Shown here in pieces: positions 1-7,987 of a stretch of 64,000 bases of DNA. This DNA comes from Nocardioides albus (GTDB lineage Bacteria > Actinomycetota > Actinomycetes > Propionibacteriales > Nocardioidaceae), in the NCBI RefSeq assembly GCF_014648255.1, contig NZ_BMQT01000009.1:1-64000 (forward strand), read 5' to 3'. The notes below the pieces were generated by a model, which saw only the letters and a program-made list of their open reading frames with translations, was not told the origin of the DNA and made no database searches. Within the stretch, counting starts at the first letter, position 1; each line of letters opens with the position of its first letter. The translations under genes and the position numbers were made by a program.

Positions 1-1229
1 GCCCGCGCCCGCCGACGCAGGCCGGCCTCATCGGTGCCGGCGGTGAGCGCAGCCGCCAGCAGCTCGCCGCGCGAGCGCAGCTCGGCCTCGGCCACGGCCT
101 GCTCCGAGACCACGGCCAGCGCCACGGCGACAGCGCCGGTCTCGAGCAGGCGGAGACCGTCGGGGCTCAGCGGCGCGCCGGTCGCCACGACCAGGGCTCC
201 CCCGACGCCGTCACGCAGCGCGATGGCCGTCGCCGCGACATGACGGCCCGGCGGGGTCTGCCACGTGTGGGTCCGGGCGTCGTCGAACAGTGCGAGATCC
301 TCCGGGACCGGCACCTCGGCGACCGACGGTCCTGGGTTCAGCACCTCGCCGGTGCGGTCGACGACGGCGACCGCCGCACCCACGGCGCGCGCGATGACAT
401 CGGCGACGTCGGATACGTCGCCGCCGCGCACCACGAGGTCGGCGAGAGTCTCGCGCAGCTCACTCGTCTGCTTCAGGGTCGTGTTGGTCTTGCTCACCTC
501 GTCGAGGGCCGCCTGGTAGGACTCGAAGAGTGTGGCGTTGCGGAGCGCGACCGCCGCGTGCGCCGCCAGCGCGGCCAACAGCTCGATCTCGTGCTCGTGG
601 AACCGGCGGGCCCGGCGGTCGGCCGCCAGCAGCACCCCGAGGGTGTCGGTCGTCTCCACACCCGTGCGCAACGGCACGCCGACGATCCCGCCCAGCTGCT
701 CGCTGACGGCCGCGGCGTCGACGTCCGGGACCCGGGTGATCGACTCGTCGGTCAGGTAGGACCGAGTCCACAGCGGCCGCCCGGTGCGTACGACCTCACC
801 ACCCAGGCCCTCGCCCTCGTGCAGCTCGATCCCGGTGAGGGCCGATCCCATGGACCCGTCGGCGTACTCGATGCGCAGGACCCCGTCAGGCTGGCGCAGC
901 ATGATGTACGCGACGTCGACAGCGAGCAGCTGACGCGCCTGGACGGCGACCTGCTGCAGCACGTCGGCGGGATCGTGCAGGGTGGCGAGCCGGCGCGCGA
1001 GGTCGTTCAATGCGGCCAGCTCACGCGCCACCCGGCGGCGCTCGTCGAGACGGTCCCGGATGACCCGGACGAGTTCGACCTCCGTCTGCAGCGCGGCGCG
1101 GCGCTCGGCCGGAGCCTCGGCCAGCAGCCGGGCGCGATGCCTCTCGATCTCCTCGGCCGACACGTCGTCGCCCAGCATCCGGAGCCAATCAGGAACCCTG
1201 GAGCGCTCGGGTCCGGCTGACGCGTTCAT
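1..1229 (-). CDS. GAF-domain transcriptional regulator, probably PucR/CdaR type (3' part missing)
   Basis: Leftward reading frame starting at the ATG at 1229 and still open at the window edge, so only the first ~409 residues are visible. An N-terminal helical stretch (about residues 25-75) precedes a GAF-like sensory domain (about 75-215, ending in a typical ALAAHAAVALRNA helix). A second alpha/beta region follows and ends near LLAAALTAGTDEAGLRRRAR. That layout matches actinobacterial PucR-family regulators, whose helix-turn-helix lies at the C terminus, here outside the window; the DNA-binding part is therefore inferred. The gene lies 34 bp downstream of the acyl-CoA dehydrogenase in the same direction as the branched-chain dehydrogenase operon and may be co-transcribed with it. 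Confidence 0.7.
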   Translation of the reverse strand, partial: MNASAGPERSRVPDWLRMLGDDVSAEEIERHRARLLAEAPAERRAALQTEVELVRVIRDRLDERRRVARELAALNDLARRLATLHDPADVLQQVAVQARQLLAVDVAYIMLRQPDGVLRIEYADGSMGSALTGIELHEGEGLGGEVVRTGRPLWTRSYLTDESITRVPDVDAAAVSEQLGGIVGVPLRTGVETTDTLGVLLAADRRARRFHEHEIELLAALAAHAAVALRNATLFESYQAALDEVSKTNTTLKQTSELRETLADLVVRGGDVSDVADVIARAVGAAVAVVDRTGEVLNPGPSVAEVPVPEDLALFDDARTHTWQTPPGRHVAATAIALRDGVGGALVVATGAPLSPDGLRLLETGAVAVALAVVSEQAVAEAELRSRGELLAAALTAGTDEAGLRRRAR

Positions 1230-1263
1230 CGACGTATCGTGCCACGGCCAGGATCGCGCACGA

Positions 1264-2406
1264 TCAGCGCGCGAGGCTGCGGCTGATGACGAGCCGCTGG
1301 ATCTGGTTGGTGCCTTCGAAGATCTGCATCACCTTGGCCTCGCGCATGAACCGCTCGACGGGGAAGTCCTTGGTGTAGCCGGCGCCGCCCAGGACCTGCA
1401 CCGCGTCGGTGGTGACCTTCATGGCGTTGTCGGTGCAGACCATCTTGGCGATCGACGCCTGCCGCGAGTACGGACGGCCCGCGTCCTTGAGGCGGGCCGC
1501 GGCCAGGTAGGTGGCACGGGCCGACTCGACCGCGGCGGCCATGTCGGCGAGCACGAACGCGAGTCCCTGGTGGTCGATGATCGCCTTGCCGAACGCCTCG
1601 CGCTCCTTGGCGTACGCAACAGCGACGTCGAGCGCCTCCTGCGCGAGGCCGGTGGCGACGGCGGCGATGCCGAGGCGCCCCGCGTCGAGCCCGGCCAGCG
1701 CGATGGGCAGGCCCTGCCCCTCCGCGCCGAGGCGCCGTTCGGCCGGGACACGGACGCCGTCGAACAGCATCGTCGCGGTGGTCGAGCTCATCAGGCCCAT
1801 CTTCTGCTCGGGGTTGTCGGCCGTCAGACCGGGAGTGTCGGCAGGAACCAGGAAGCAGGAGATGCCACGCGAACCGTCGTCCGACGTGCGCGCCATGACC
1901 TTGTAGAAGTCCGCCCTGCCGCCGTGGGTCGTCCACGCCTTGGCGCCGGTGATGACGTAGTCGTCGCCATCACGGACCGCGCGGGTCCGCATGGCCGCGG
2001 GGTCCGATCCGGCGTGCGCCTCCGAGAGGCAGTACGCGCCCAGCAGCTCACCCGACAGCATCTCGGGCAGCCACGCCTGCTTCTGGTCCTCGGTCCCGGC
2101 GGTGAACAGCCCGAAGCACGACAGCGCGTGCACGCTGACCCCGACGCCCACCGACGCGGACGCCGAGGCGATCTCCTCCAGCGCCTGCAGGTAGACCTCG
2201 TACGGCTGGCCGCCACCTCCGAACTCCTCCGGGTACGGCAGCGACAGCAGACCGGCCCGCCCGAGGGTCCGGAAGACGTCCCGGGGAAACGTCGCAGACG
2301 CGTCGAGGTCGGCGATGACCGGTCGCAGCTCCTTGTCGACGATGCTCCGGGTCAGCTCGATGAGGTCCGTGGACTCTTCGGTGGGCATGAGGCGCTGGGC
2401 GGGCAT
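1264..2406 (-). CDS. acyl-CoA dehydrogenase
   Basis: A 380-residue FAD-dependent acyl-CoA dehydrogenase, the usual family length. It should convert an acyl-CoA to its 2-enoyl-CoA and pass electrons to ETF. Seen: the family signature YCLSEAHAGSD in the middle domain, a C-terminal VQVLGGAGYTKDFPVERFMR segment, and FEGTNQIQR, whose Glu is at the catalytic-base position of short/branched-chain enzymes. The start at 2406 is supported by AAGGAA six bases upstream; the Met six codons in is an alternative. It lies 48 bp after the E3 gene in the same direction. The natural inference is that it oxidises isovaleryl-, isobutyryl- or 2-methylbutyryl-CoA made by the complex encoded upstream. Confidence 0.93.
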   Translation of the reverse strand: MPAQRLMPTEESTDLIELTRSIVDKELRPVIADLDASATFPRDVFRTLGRAGLLSLPYPEEFGGGGQPYEVYLQALEEIASASASVGVGVSVHALSCFGLFTAGTEDQKQAWLPEMLSGELLGAYCLSEAHAGSDPAAMRTRAVRDGDDYVITGAKAWTTHGGRADFYKVMARTSDDGSRGISCFLVPADTPGLTADNPEQKMGLMSSTTATMLFDGVRVPAERRLGAEGQGLPIALAGLDAGRLGIAAVATGLAQEALDVAVAYAKEREAFGKAIIDHQGLAFVLADMAAAVESARATYLAAARLKDAGRPYSRQASIAKMVCTDNAMKVTTDAVQVLGGAGYTKDFPVERFMREAKVMQIFEGTNQIQRLVISRSLAR

Positions 2407-2454
2407 GGGGTTCCTTGCTCTCGAGGGTGGGTGCGTCAGGTGGCTGGGTGCGGA

Positions 2455-3852
2455 TCAGACATTGATCATGTGGCCGGCGAGGCCGTGGAAAGTCTCCTGC
2501 AGAGCCTCGCTCAGCGTGGGGTGCGTGTGCACGTTCCGGGCCAGCTCGAACGCACCGAGGTCCCACTTCTGGGCGAGCGTCAGCTCGGGCAGGAGCTCGG
2601 AGACGTCGGGACCGACCAGGTGGCCACCGAGGAGCTCGCCGTGCTTCGTACTTGCGACCAGCTTGACGAACCCCGTCGGCTCCCCGAGCCCGTGGGCCTT
2701 GCCGTTGGCCGAGAACGGGAACTTCACGACCGTCACCTCGTGTCCTTCGGCGACCGCCTCAGCCTCGGTCAGCCCGAAGCTGGCGACCTGCGGTTGACTG
2801 AAGGTCGCCCGCGGCATCATCCGGTAGTCCCCGAGCTCCATGGTCTGCGCTCCGGCGATCGTCTCGGCGGCCACGACGCCCTGGGCCTCGGCGACGTGCG
2901 CCAGCTGGAGCTTCATCGTCACGTCGCCGATCGCGTGGATGTGCGGGACGTTCGTCCTCATCCTCTCGTCGATCGCGATCGCGCCGCGGTCGTCGAGCTC
3001 GACACCCGCCGCCTCCAGGCCGATTCCCTCGACGTTGGGCGCGAACCCGACCGACACCAGCACCCGGTCGACGTCGACGCTCTCCTGCACCCCACCCCGG
3101 GAGTACGCGACCGAGACCCGATCGCCATGATCGGTGACCGACTCGACCTTCGTCGACGTGAGGATGTCGATGCCGAGCTTCTTGTAGGCCCGGGTGATCT
3201 CCTTCGAGACCTCGGGGTCCTCGTTCGGCAGTGCCCGGTCGAGGTACTCCACCACCGTCACGTCCACGCCGTACGCCCGGGCCACGTAGCCCAGCTCCAT
3301 GCCGATCGCGCCGGCACCCACCACCAGCATCGACCCGGGCAGGTCGCGGTCGAGGATCTGTTCCTCGTAGGTCACGACCCGGGCGGACCGCTCGACGCCG
3401 GGCAGCATCCTGGTCCGCGACCCCGTGGCGATGATGGCGTGCGCGAACTCGATCTGCTCGACCGTCCCGTCGGGGCGCCTCACGTCCATGGCGTGCCGAC
3501 CGGTCAGCACGCCGCGGCCGTCGAGCTCGGTGATCCCGTTCTTCTGCATCAGGAAGTGGACGCCCTTGACCCGCCCGTCGGCGACCTTGCGGCTCCGGTC
3601 GTGGGCCACGCCGAAGTCGAACGAGACGTCACCGACGATGCCGAAGTCGGCCGCGTGGTTGCGGTAGGTGCTCGCGATCTCGGCGTTCCGCAGCAGCGCC
3701 TTCGACGGGATGCACCCGACGTTCAGACAGACGCCTCCCCAGTACTTCTCCTCGACCACGGCGACCTTCTTGCCCAGCTGGGCCGCACGGATCGCGGCGA
3801 CGTAACCGCCGGGGCCGGCTCCGAGGACGACGACATCGAACTTCTGGGGCAT
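2455..3852 (-). CDS. lpdA: dihydrolipoyl dehydrogenase (E3)
   Basis: A 465-residue flavoprotein disulfide reductase that reoxidises dihydrolipoamide on E2 with NAD+. The FAD-binding GAGPGGYVAA motif is at residues 11-20, the redox disulfide is Cys42/Cys47 in GGVCLNVGCIPSK, the NAD-binding GAGAIGMELGY follows near 180, and the C-terminal active-site His-Glu pair sits in NVHTHPTLSEA. Length and motifs are canonical. A GAGAGG ribosome-binding site precedes the ATG. It is the fourth gene of the 2-oxoacid dehydrogenase operon, 24 bp after E2, so this E3 probably serves that complex; whether it also serves pyruvate dehydrogenase cannot be read from the sequence. Confidence 0.95.
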   Translation of the reverse strand: MPQKFDVVVLGAGPGGYVAAIRAAQLGKKVAVVEEKYWGGVCLNVGCIPSKALLRNAEIASTYRNHAADFGIVGDVSFDFGVAHDRSRKVADGRVKGVHFLMQKNGITELDGRGVLTGRHAMDVRRPDGTVEQIEFAHAIIATGSRTRMLPGVERSARVVTYEEQILDRDLPGSMLVVGAGAIGMELGYVARAYGVDVTVVEYLDRALPNEDPEVSKEITRAYKKLGIDILTSTKVESVTDHGDRVSVAYSRGGVQESVDVDRVLVSVGFAPNVEGIGLEAAGVELDDRGAIAIDERMRTNVPHIHAIGDVTMKLQLAHVAEAQGVVAAETIAGAQTMELGDYRMMPRATFSQPQVASFGLTEAEAVAEGHEVTVVKFPFSANGKAHGLGEPTGFVKLVASTKHGELLGGHLVGPDVSELLPELTLAQKWDLGAFELARNVHTHPTLSEALQETFHGLAGHMINV

Positions 3853-3876
3853 GGTGAACCTCTCGTGTGGTGCGGG

Positions 3877-5229
3877 TCAGAGCGTCGCGAGCGCTGGGTC
3901 GCGGAGGAATGCCGCCGTGTCGGCCAGCAGCTCCGAGCCCTGCTGGCCGTCCATGACCCGATGGTCGAAGGACAGTGCCAGGGTCGTGACCCATCGGGGC
4001 TCCAAGCGCTCGTCGGCGCCCTCGCCGACGACCCACGGCTGGCGGGTGATCGTGCCGACTCCGAGGATCGCGGTCTCCCCCGGGTTCAGGATCGGGGTTC
4101 CGGTGTCGACGCCGAAGACTCCGAAGTTGCTGATGGTCACCGTGCCGTCGGCCATCGCCTCGGGCGGCGTCTTGCCCGACCGGGCCGTGGCGGCGAGGTC
4201 GGCGATGGCCGTGGCGAGCTCGGCCAGTCCCAGACGCTGGGCGCTGCGGATGTTCGGCACCACGAGGCCTCGGGGCGTCGCCGCCGCGATGCCGAGGTTG
4301 ATCTCGCGCAACTGCACGATCTCCTGCGCCGCTTCGTCCCACCGGGAGTTCGCCGAAGGGGTGCGTTCCATGGCCCGCAGGAACGCCTTGGCGATGAAGC
4401 ACAGGGGGCTGAGCTTCACGTCCTTGAAGTCGCGTCGGGCGGCGACCCGGTCCCGCAGCTCCATCGTCGCGGTGATGTCGAGCGTGACGAACTCGGTGAC
4501 GTGGGGCGCGGTGAAGGCCGAGCTGACCATGGCCGCCGCGGTGTGCTTGCGCACGCCCTTGATCGGGATGCGGATCTCGGCGGGTTCGCCATCGCTGGGC
4601 GTGGTCGCGACGACGTCGGGGGCTGCCTGGGGCGCACCGTTCGTCGAGGAAGCGTCGAGCACGTCGGCGCGGGTCACGATGCCGCCGGGTCCGGTCGGGG
4701 TGAGCGACGCGAGATCGATCCCGAGGACCTTCGCCAGCTTCCGCACCGGTGGCTTGGTCCGGAGGGGCCCGGACGGTGCCGCCGCAGGCGGGGACGGAGC
4801 CGTGGGCAGCTCGGCGGGAGCCTGCTGGTCGGCCGGGCGGCGACGCCGGCTGCTCGTCTCCGTCGCGCCGTACCCGACGAGCAGCTTCGGCTCGGCGGCC
4901 TCGGCTGCCTCGGCTGCCTCGGCTGCCTCCTGCTCCGCCCCTGCCGGGCCGGACGGGCTCGCCGGCGCCTTCCCCGGAGCGGCTCCGGCGGTCGCGATGC
5001 TGATGATGGGCCTACCGACGTCGACCGTCACGCCCTCCTCGGCGTGCAGCTCGATCACCTCGCCCGCGAACGGCGAGGGGAGCTCGACGAGGGACTTCGC
5101 CGTCTCGATCTCGACGAGGGTCTGGTTGACCTCGACGACGTCACCCGGCGCGACGAGCCAGGTCACGATCTCGGCCTCGGTCAGGCCCTCGCCGACGTCA
5201 GGGAGGTTGAACTGCTGGATGTTCGTCAT
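3877..5229 (-). CDS. bkdC: branched-chain 2-oxoacid dehydrogenase E2 (dihydrolipoamide acyltransferase)
   Basis: A 450-residue E2 core protein with one N-terminal lipoyl domain (lipoyl lysine K45 in ETAKSLVE), a long Ala/Glu/Pro linker, a peripheral-subunit-binding domain (about 157-192, RKLAKVLGIDL...GPGGIVTRADV) and a C-terminal acyltransferase domain with the catalytic SFDHRVMDG near 420. It transfers the acyl group from E1 to CoA. The linker contains a short (EAA)n run encoded by a 9-bp tandem repeat. It lies 13 bp downstream of E1 beta. A single lipoyl domain and this gene order fit BkdC-type E2s; a pyruvate-specific E2 is less likely but not excluded. Confidence 0.92.
   Translation of the reverse strand: MTNIQQFNLPDVGEGLTEAEIVTWLVAPGDVVEVNQTLVEIETAKSLVELPSPFAGEVIELHAEEGVTVDVGRPIISIATAGAAPGKAPASPSGPAGAEQEAAEAAEAAEAAEPKLLVGYGATETSSRRRRPADQQAPAELPTAPSPPAAAPSGPLRTKPPVRKLAKVLGIDLASLTPTGPGGIVTRADVLDASSTNGAPQAAPDVVATTPSDGEPAEIRIPIKGVRKHTAAAMVSSAFTAPHVTEFVTLDITATMELRDRVAARRDFKDVKLSPLCFIAKAFLRAMERTPSANSRWDEAAQEIVQLREINLGIAAATPRGLVVPNIRSAQRLGLAELATAIADLAATARSGKTPPEAMADGTVTISNFGVFGVDTGTPILNPGETAILGVGTITRQPWVVGEGADERLEPRWVTTLALSFDHRVMDGQQGSELLADTAAFLRDPALATL
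4892..4927. repeat. 9-bp tandem repeat in E2 linker
   Basis: Four consecutive 9-bp units (consensus TCGGCTGCC, first unit one mismatch) encode the EAA-EAA-EAA stretch of the E2 linker. The unit is a multiple of three, so copy-number change would alter linker length without shifting the frame. Confidence 0.8.
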
Positions 5230-5242
5230 GTGTTCGGTGCCC

Positions 5243-6214
5243 TCAGTAGGTGAAGCTGCGGTCGACGGCGTCGAGGATGCGGTCGAGGCTCGGGAGCCAG
5301 TCGTGCTCGAGCCGGCTGGCCGGGTACGGCGTGTCGTACCCCGTGACCCGGATGATCGGCGCCTCCAGCGAGTAGAAGGCCTGGTCCTGGACGCGTGCCG
5401 CGATCTCCGAGCCGAGTCCTGCGGTCTGTGACGCCTCGTGGGCGACGATCAACCGACCGGTCCGTTCGACCGAGGCGACGATCGTCGCGTCGTCGATCGG
5501 CGAGAGCGACCGGAGGTCGATGACCTCGATCGACCGTCCTTCCTCGGCGGCCGCGGCGGCCGCCTTGACCGCGGTCGGCACGAGCGCCCCGTACGTCACC
5601 AGGGTCAGGTCGGCTCCCGGACGTACGACGCGTGCCTGATCGATCGGCAACGGCGTCGCGGTCGTGTCGACGTCTCCCTTGGCCCAGTACGAGCGTTTGG
5701 GCTCGAGGAAGATCACGGGGTCGTTGCAGCCGATGGCCTGGCCGAGCAGGTCGTAGGCGTCCTGCGCACTGGAGGGGCACAGGACACGGAGGCCCGGCGT
5801 GTGGGCGAAGTAGGCCTCCGGCGACTCGCTGTGGTGCTCGATGGCGCCGATGCCACCGCCGACCGGGATGCGGATGACCACGGGGAGGGAGACTGCCCCC
5901 TCGGAACGGTGCCGGTACTTGGCGAGCTGCGTGATGATCTGGTTCATCGCGGGGAAGACGAAGCCGTCGAACTGGATCTCGCACACCGGCCGGTAGCCGG
6001 CCATGGCCAGCCCGATGGCGCTGCCGACGATGCCGGCCTCGCCGAGCGGTGAGGTGACGACGCGGTCCTCGCCGAAGTCCTTCGCGAGACCGTCGGTGAC
6101 GCGGAAGACGCCCCCGAGCTCGCCGATGTCCTCACCGATCAGCAGGACCTTGTCGTCGGCCTCCATCGAGTCGCGAAGGGCGGCGTTCAGGGCGTGGGCC
6201 AGCGCGGTGCTCAT
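5243..6214 (-). CDS. bkdB: branched-chain 2-oxoacid dehydrogenase E1 beta subunit
   Basis: A 323-residue transketolase-like beta subunit. It has the family features: an N-terminal EDIGELGGVF segment, GEAGIVGSAIGLAMAGYRP, the conserved EIQFDGFVFPAMNQI stretch, GGIGAIEHHSESPEA, and a C-terminal transketolase domain ending in SLDRILDAVD. With E1 alpha it forms the thiamine-diphosphate decarboxylase. The start at 6214 overlaps the stop of E1 alpha by four bases (ATGA), which implies translational coupling and equal stoichiometry. Confidence 0.94.
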   Translation of the reverse strand: MSTALAHALNAALRDSMEADDKVLLIGEDIGELGGVFRVTDGLAKDFGEDRVVTSPLGEAGIVGSAIGLAMAGYRPVCEIQFDGFVFPAMNQIITQLAKYRHRSEGAVSLPVVIRIPVGGGIGAIEHHSESPEAYFAHTPGLRVLCPSSAQDAYDLLGQAIGCNDPVIFLEPKRSYWAKGDVDTTATPLPIDQARVVRPGADLTLVTYGALVPTAVKAAAAAAEEGRSIEVIDLRSLSPIDDATIVASVERTGRLIVAHEASQTAGLGSEIAARVQDQAFYSLEAPIIRVTGYDTPYPASRLEHDWLPSLDRILDAVDRSFTY

Positions 6215-7329
6215 GCGTGGTCTCCTTCTCCGGCCGCGACGAACGCCAGGTGCTCGTCGCGCTGTCTGGCCAGGTCGGCAGGCATCTGCTCGAGGGTGTG
6301 GAGGAACGGGTCCTCAGGTGACGGCACGGGCAGGGCGCGGCACCCGGTCCGCAGCCGCTCGGCGAGGGCCTGCTCCTCCTGCGCCAGCTCGGCAAGGAAG
6401 TCGTCGTCGAGGCGCTCGGGAGCATCGTCACCGGTCAGCAGCAGCCGCAGGCGGTCGATCGGGTCACGGCCCTCCCACTCGTCGTTCTCGGAGCCGCTGC
6501 GGTAGCGCAGGTCGTCGTCGGAGGTGGTGTGCGGGTTGCGTCGGTAGGTGACCGCCTCGATGAGGGTCGGTCCGCCGCCGGCGCGCGCCGTCGCGAGAGC
6601 CTCCTGGGTGGCGGCATGACAGGCGATGACGTCGTTGCCGTCGACGCGTACGCCGGGGAAGCCGAAGCCTCGGGCCCGCTCGGCGGCGGGGATCCGGCTC
6701 TGCACCGAGAAGGGCGCCGAGATCGCCCACTGGTTGTTCTGGCAGAAGAAGACCACCGGGAGCTGCTGCGCCGCGGCCCAGACGAAGGCCTCGTTGGTCT
6801 CGCCCTCGCTGAGGGCGCCGTCACCGAGGAAGACCAGGACGGCGCGGTCGCGCTCGGGGTCACCGGTGCCGACGTCGCCGTCGCGGACGATGCCCATCGC
6901 GTATCCGACGCCGTGCAGCGTCTGCGCCCCGATGACCAGGGTGTAGAGGTTGAAGTTGCGTTCGCGCGGGTCCCAGCCACCCATGGTCGTGCCGCGGAAC
7001 AGACCCAGCAGCTGGACCGGGTCGACACCGAAGCACCAGGCGACCGCGTGCTCCCGGTAGGTGGGGAACACCACGTCCTGGGGTCGCAGCGCCGAGCCGG
7101 CACCGACCTGGGCGCCCTCCTGCCCGAGCATGGATGGCCAGAGGCCGAGCTCACCCTGTCGCTGCAAGGCGATCGCCTCGGCGTCGACGCGTCGGGCGAG
7201 CACCATGTCGCGGTAGGCCCGGCGCAGGTCGAGGGCGGAGTCGCCGCTCGGGACGCGCTCGTCCGGCCGCAGGTGCCCGGACGTGTCGAGGACGGACCAC
7301 GGCTCGGTCTGGTGGGTTTCCACGGTCAT
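6211..7329 (-). CDS. bkdA: branched-chain 2-oxoacid dehydrogenase E1 alpha subunit
   Basis: A 372-residue E1 alpha. The thiamine-diphosphate motif runs from GDGALSEGETNEA (about 169-181) to CQNNQWAIS (about 196-204), and the phosphorylation-loop-like YRRNPHTTSDD segment follows. The ATG at 7329 was chosen over an in-frame Met 36 codons upstream because AGAGGAG stands at the right distance and homology begins only after it; the extra N terminus would cross the divergent promoter region. First gene of the operon E1 alpha, E1 beta, E2, E3, acyl-CoA dehydrogenase. Likely role: oxidative decarboxylation of Val, Leu and Ile 2-oxoacids. Confidence 0.93.
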   Translation of the reverse strand: MTVETHQTEPWSVLDTSGHLRPDERVPSGDSALDLRRAYRDMVLARRVDAEAIALQRQGELGLWPSMLGQEGAQVGAGSALRPQDVVFPTYREHAVAWCFGVDPVQLLGLFRGTTMGGWDPRERNFNLYTLVIGAQTLHGVGYAMGIVRDGDVGTGDPERDRAVLVFLGDGALSEGETNEAFVWAAAQQLPVVFFCQNNQWAISAPFSVQSRIPAAERARGFGFPGVRVDGNDVIACHAATQEALATARAGGGPTLIEAVTYRRNPHTTSDDDLRYRSGSENDEWEGRDPIDRLRLLLTGDDAPERLDDDFLAELAQEEQALAERLRTGCRALPVPSPEDPFLHTLEQMPADLARQRDEHLAFVAAGEGDHA

Positions 7330-7384
7330 GACGCTCCTCTGTTCTCGGCGGTTCGGCAGAAGCGTGATGGGGGTTACACACCAA

Positions 7385-7471
7385 CGCAACCATTGCGCTC
7401 GATCCATGCGTATATGAACCTGTCTTTGCGTGCGCATCGCCGTGGACCCCTAGAATCTTGCGTACGACGCA
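7385..7471. promoter_or_regulatory. divergent bkd/Lrp promoter with three palindromic half-site pairs
   Basis: Between the divergent starts at 7329 and 7501 are three short palindromes of one theme: CGCAA-N3-TTGCG (7385-7397), TGCG-TG-CGCA (7427-7436) and TGCGT-ACG-ACGCA (7459-7471). A TAGAAT box (7451-7456) with TTGCGT about 19 bases upstream could be the promoter of the regulator gene, with the last palindrome just downstream. Spaced repeats of a palindromic half-site are typical for Lrp/AsnC proteins. Binding by the adjacent regulator is inference. Confidence 0.5.
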
Positions 7472-7500
7472 TGATTGATGATGCTGACAGGAGAGCAGAA

Positions 7501-7971
7501 TTGGACGCCATCGACCGACAGATCCTCGACCTCCTGCGCCGAAGCGCGCGGATGCCGGTCAGCGAGATCGGACGCCGCGTAGGGCTCTCGAGCGCTCCGG
7601 TCGCGCGGCGGATCGAGAAGCTGGAGAGCACCGGCGTGATCCGGGGATACGTCGCCGTCATCGACGACACGGCCGTCGGCGAGATCGATGCCTTCACCGA
7701 GATCCGGCTGACCGGGGACACGGACACCGACCAGATCGAGGAGATCGCCCGACGCGTACCGGAGGTGCAGCAGTACTACACGATCGCCGGTGATCCCGAC
7801 GCCCTCGTACGCTTCCGTGTCCGCAACGTCGAGCATCTGCAGCAGGTCGTCAACGCCATTCGCCGCACCGGCATCGTCGCGGGTACGAAGACGCTCATGG
7901 TCATGTCGGCGTGGGACCGCACCCACCTGGTCGACGAGGACCCGACCAGGGCCTCGTCCGCTCGAGACTGA
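7501..7971 (+). CDS. Lrp/AsnC-family transcriptional regulator of the bkd operon
   Basis: A 156-residue Lrp/AsnC protein. An N-terminal helix-turn-helix (LDAIDRQILDLLRR..., MPVSEIGRRVGLSSAPVARRIEKLE) is followed by a RAM ligand-binding domain containing VQQYYTIAGDPDALVRFRVRN. The TTG at 7501 is preferred because GGAGAG lies eight bases upstream and it starts right before the usual LDAIDR; an ATG at 7471 is in frame and would add ten residues but overlaps a palindrome. It is transcribed away from the branched-chain dehydrogenase operon, the arrangement known for Lrp-type bkd regulators. The effector is probably a branched-chain amino acid or 2-oxoacid (inference). Confidence 0.9.
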   Translation: MDAIDRQILDLLRRSARMPVSEIGRRVGLSSAPVARRIEKLESTGVIRGYVAVIDDTAVGEIDAFTEIRLTGDTDTDQIEEIARRVPEVQQYYTIAGDPDALVRFRVRNVEHLQQVVNAIRRTGIVAGTKTLMVMSAWDRTHLVDEDPTRASSARD

Positions 7972-7987
7972 TCCGAGCTCGCGAAGG

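Noticed and set aside
4892..4927. The tandem repeat as a CRISPR or mobile element.
   Set aside because: Unit of 9 bp without spacers, in frame inside the E2 linker; simple slippage repeat.
982..5253. Very long open frame on the plus strand opposite the dehydrogenase operon.
   Set aside because: It is antisense to five well-supported genes. Its product is Arg/Asp/His/Leu-rich without domains, as expected for the antisense frame of high-GC coding DNA.
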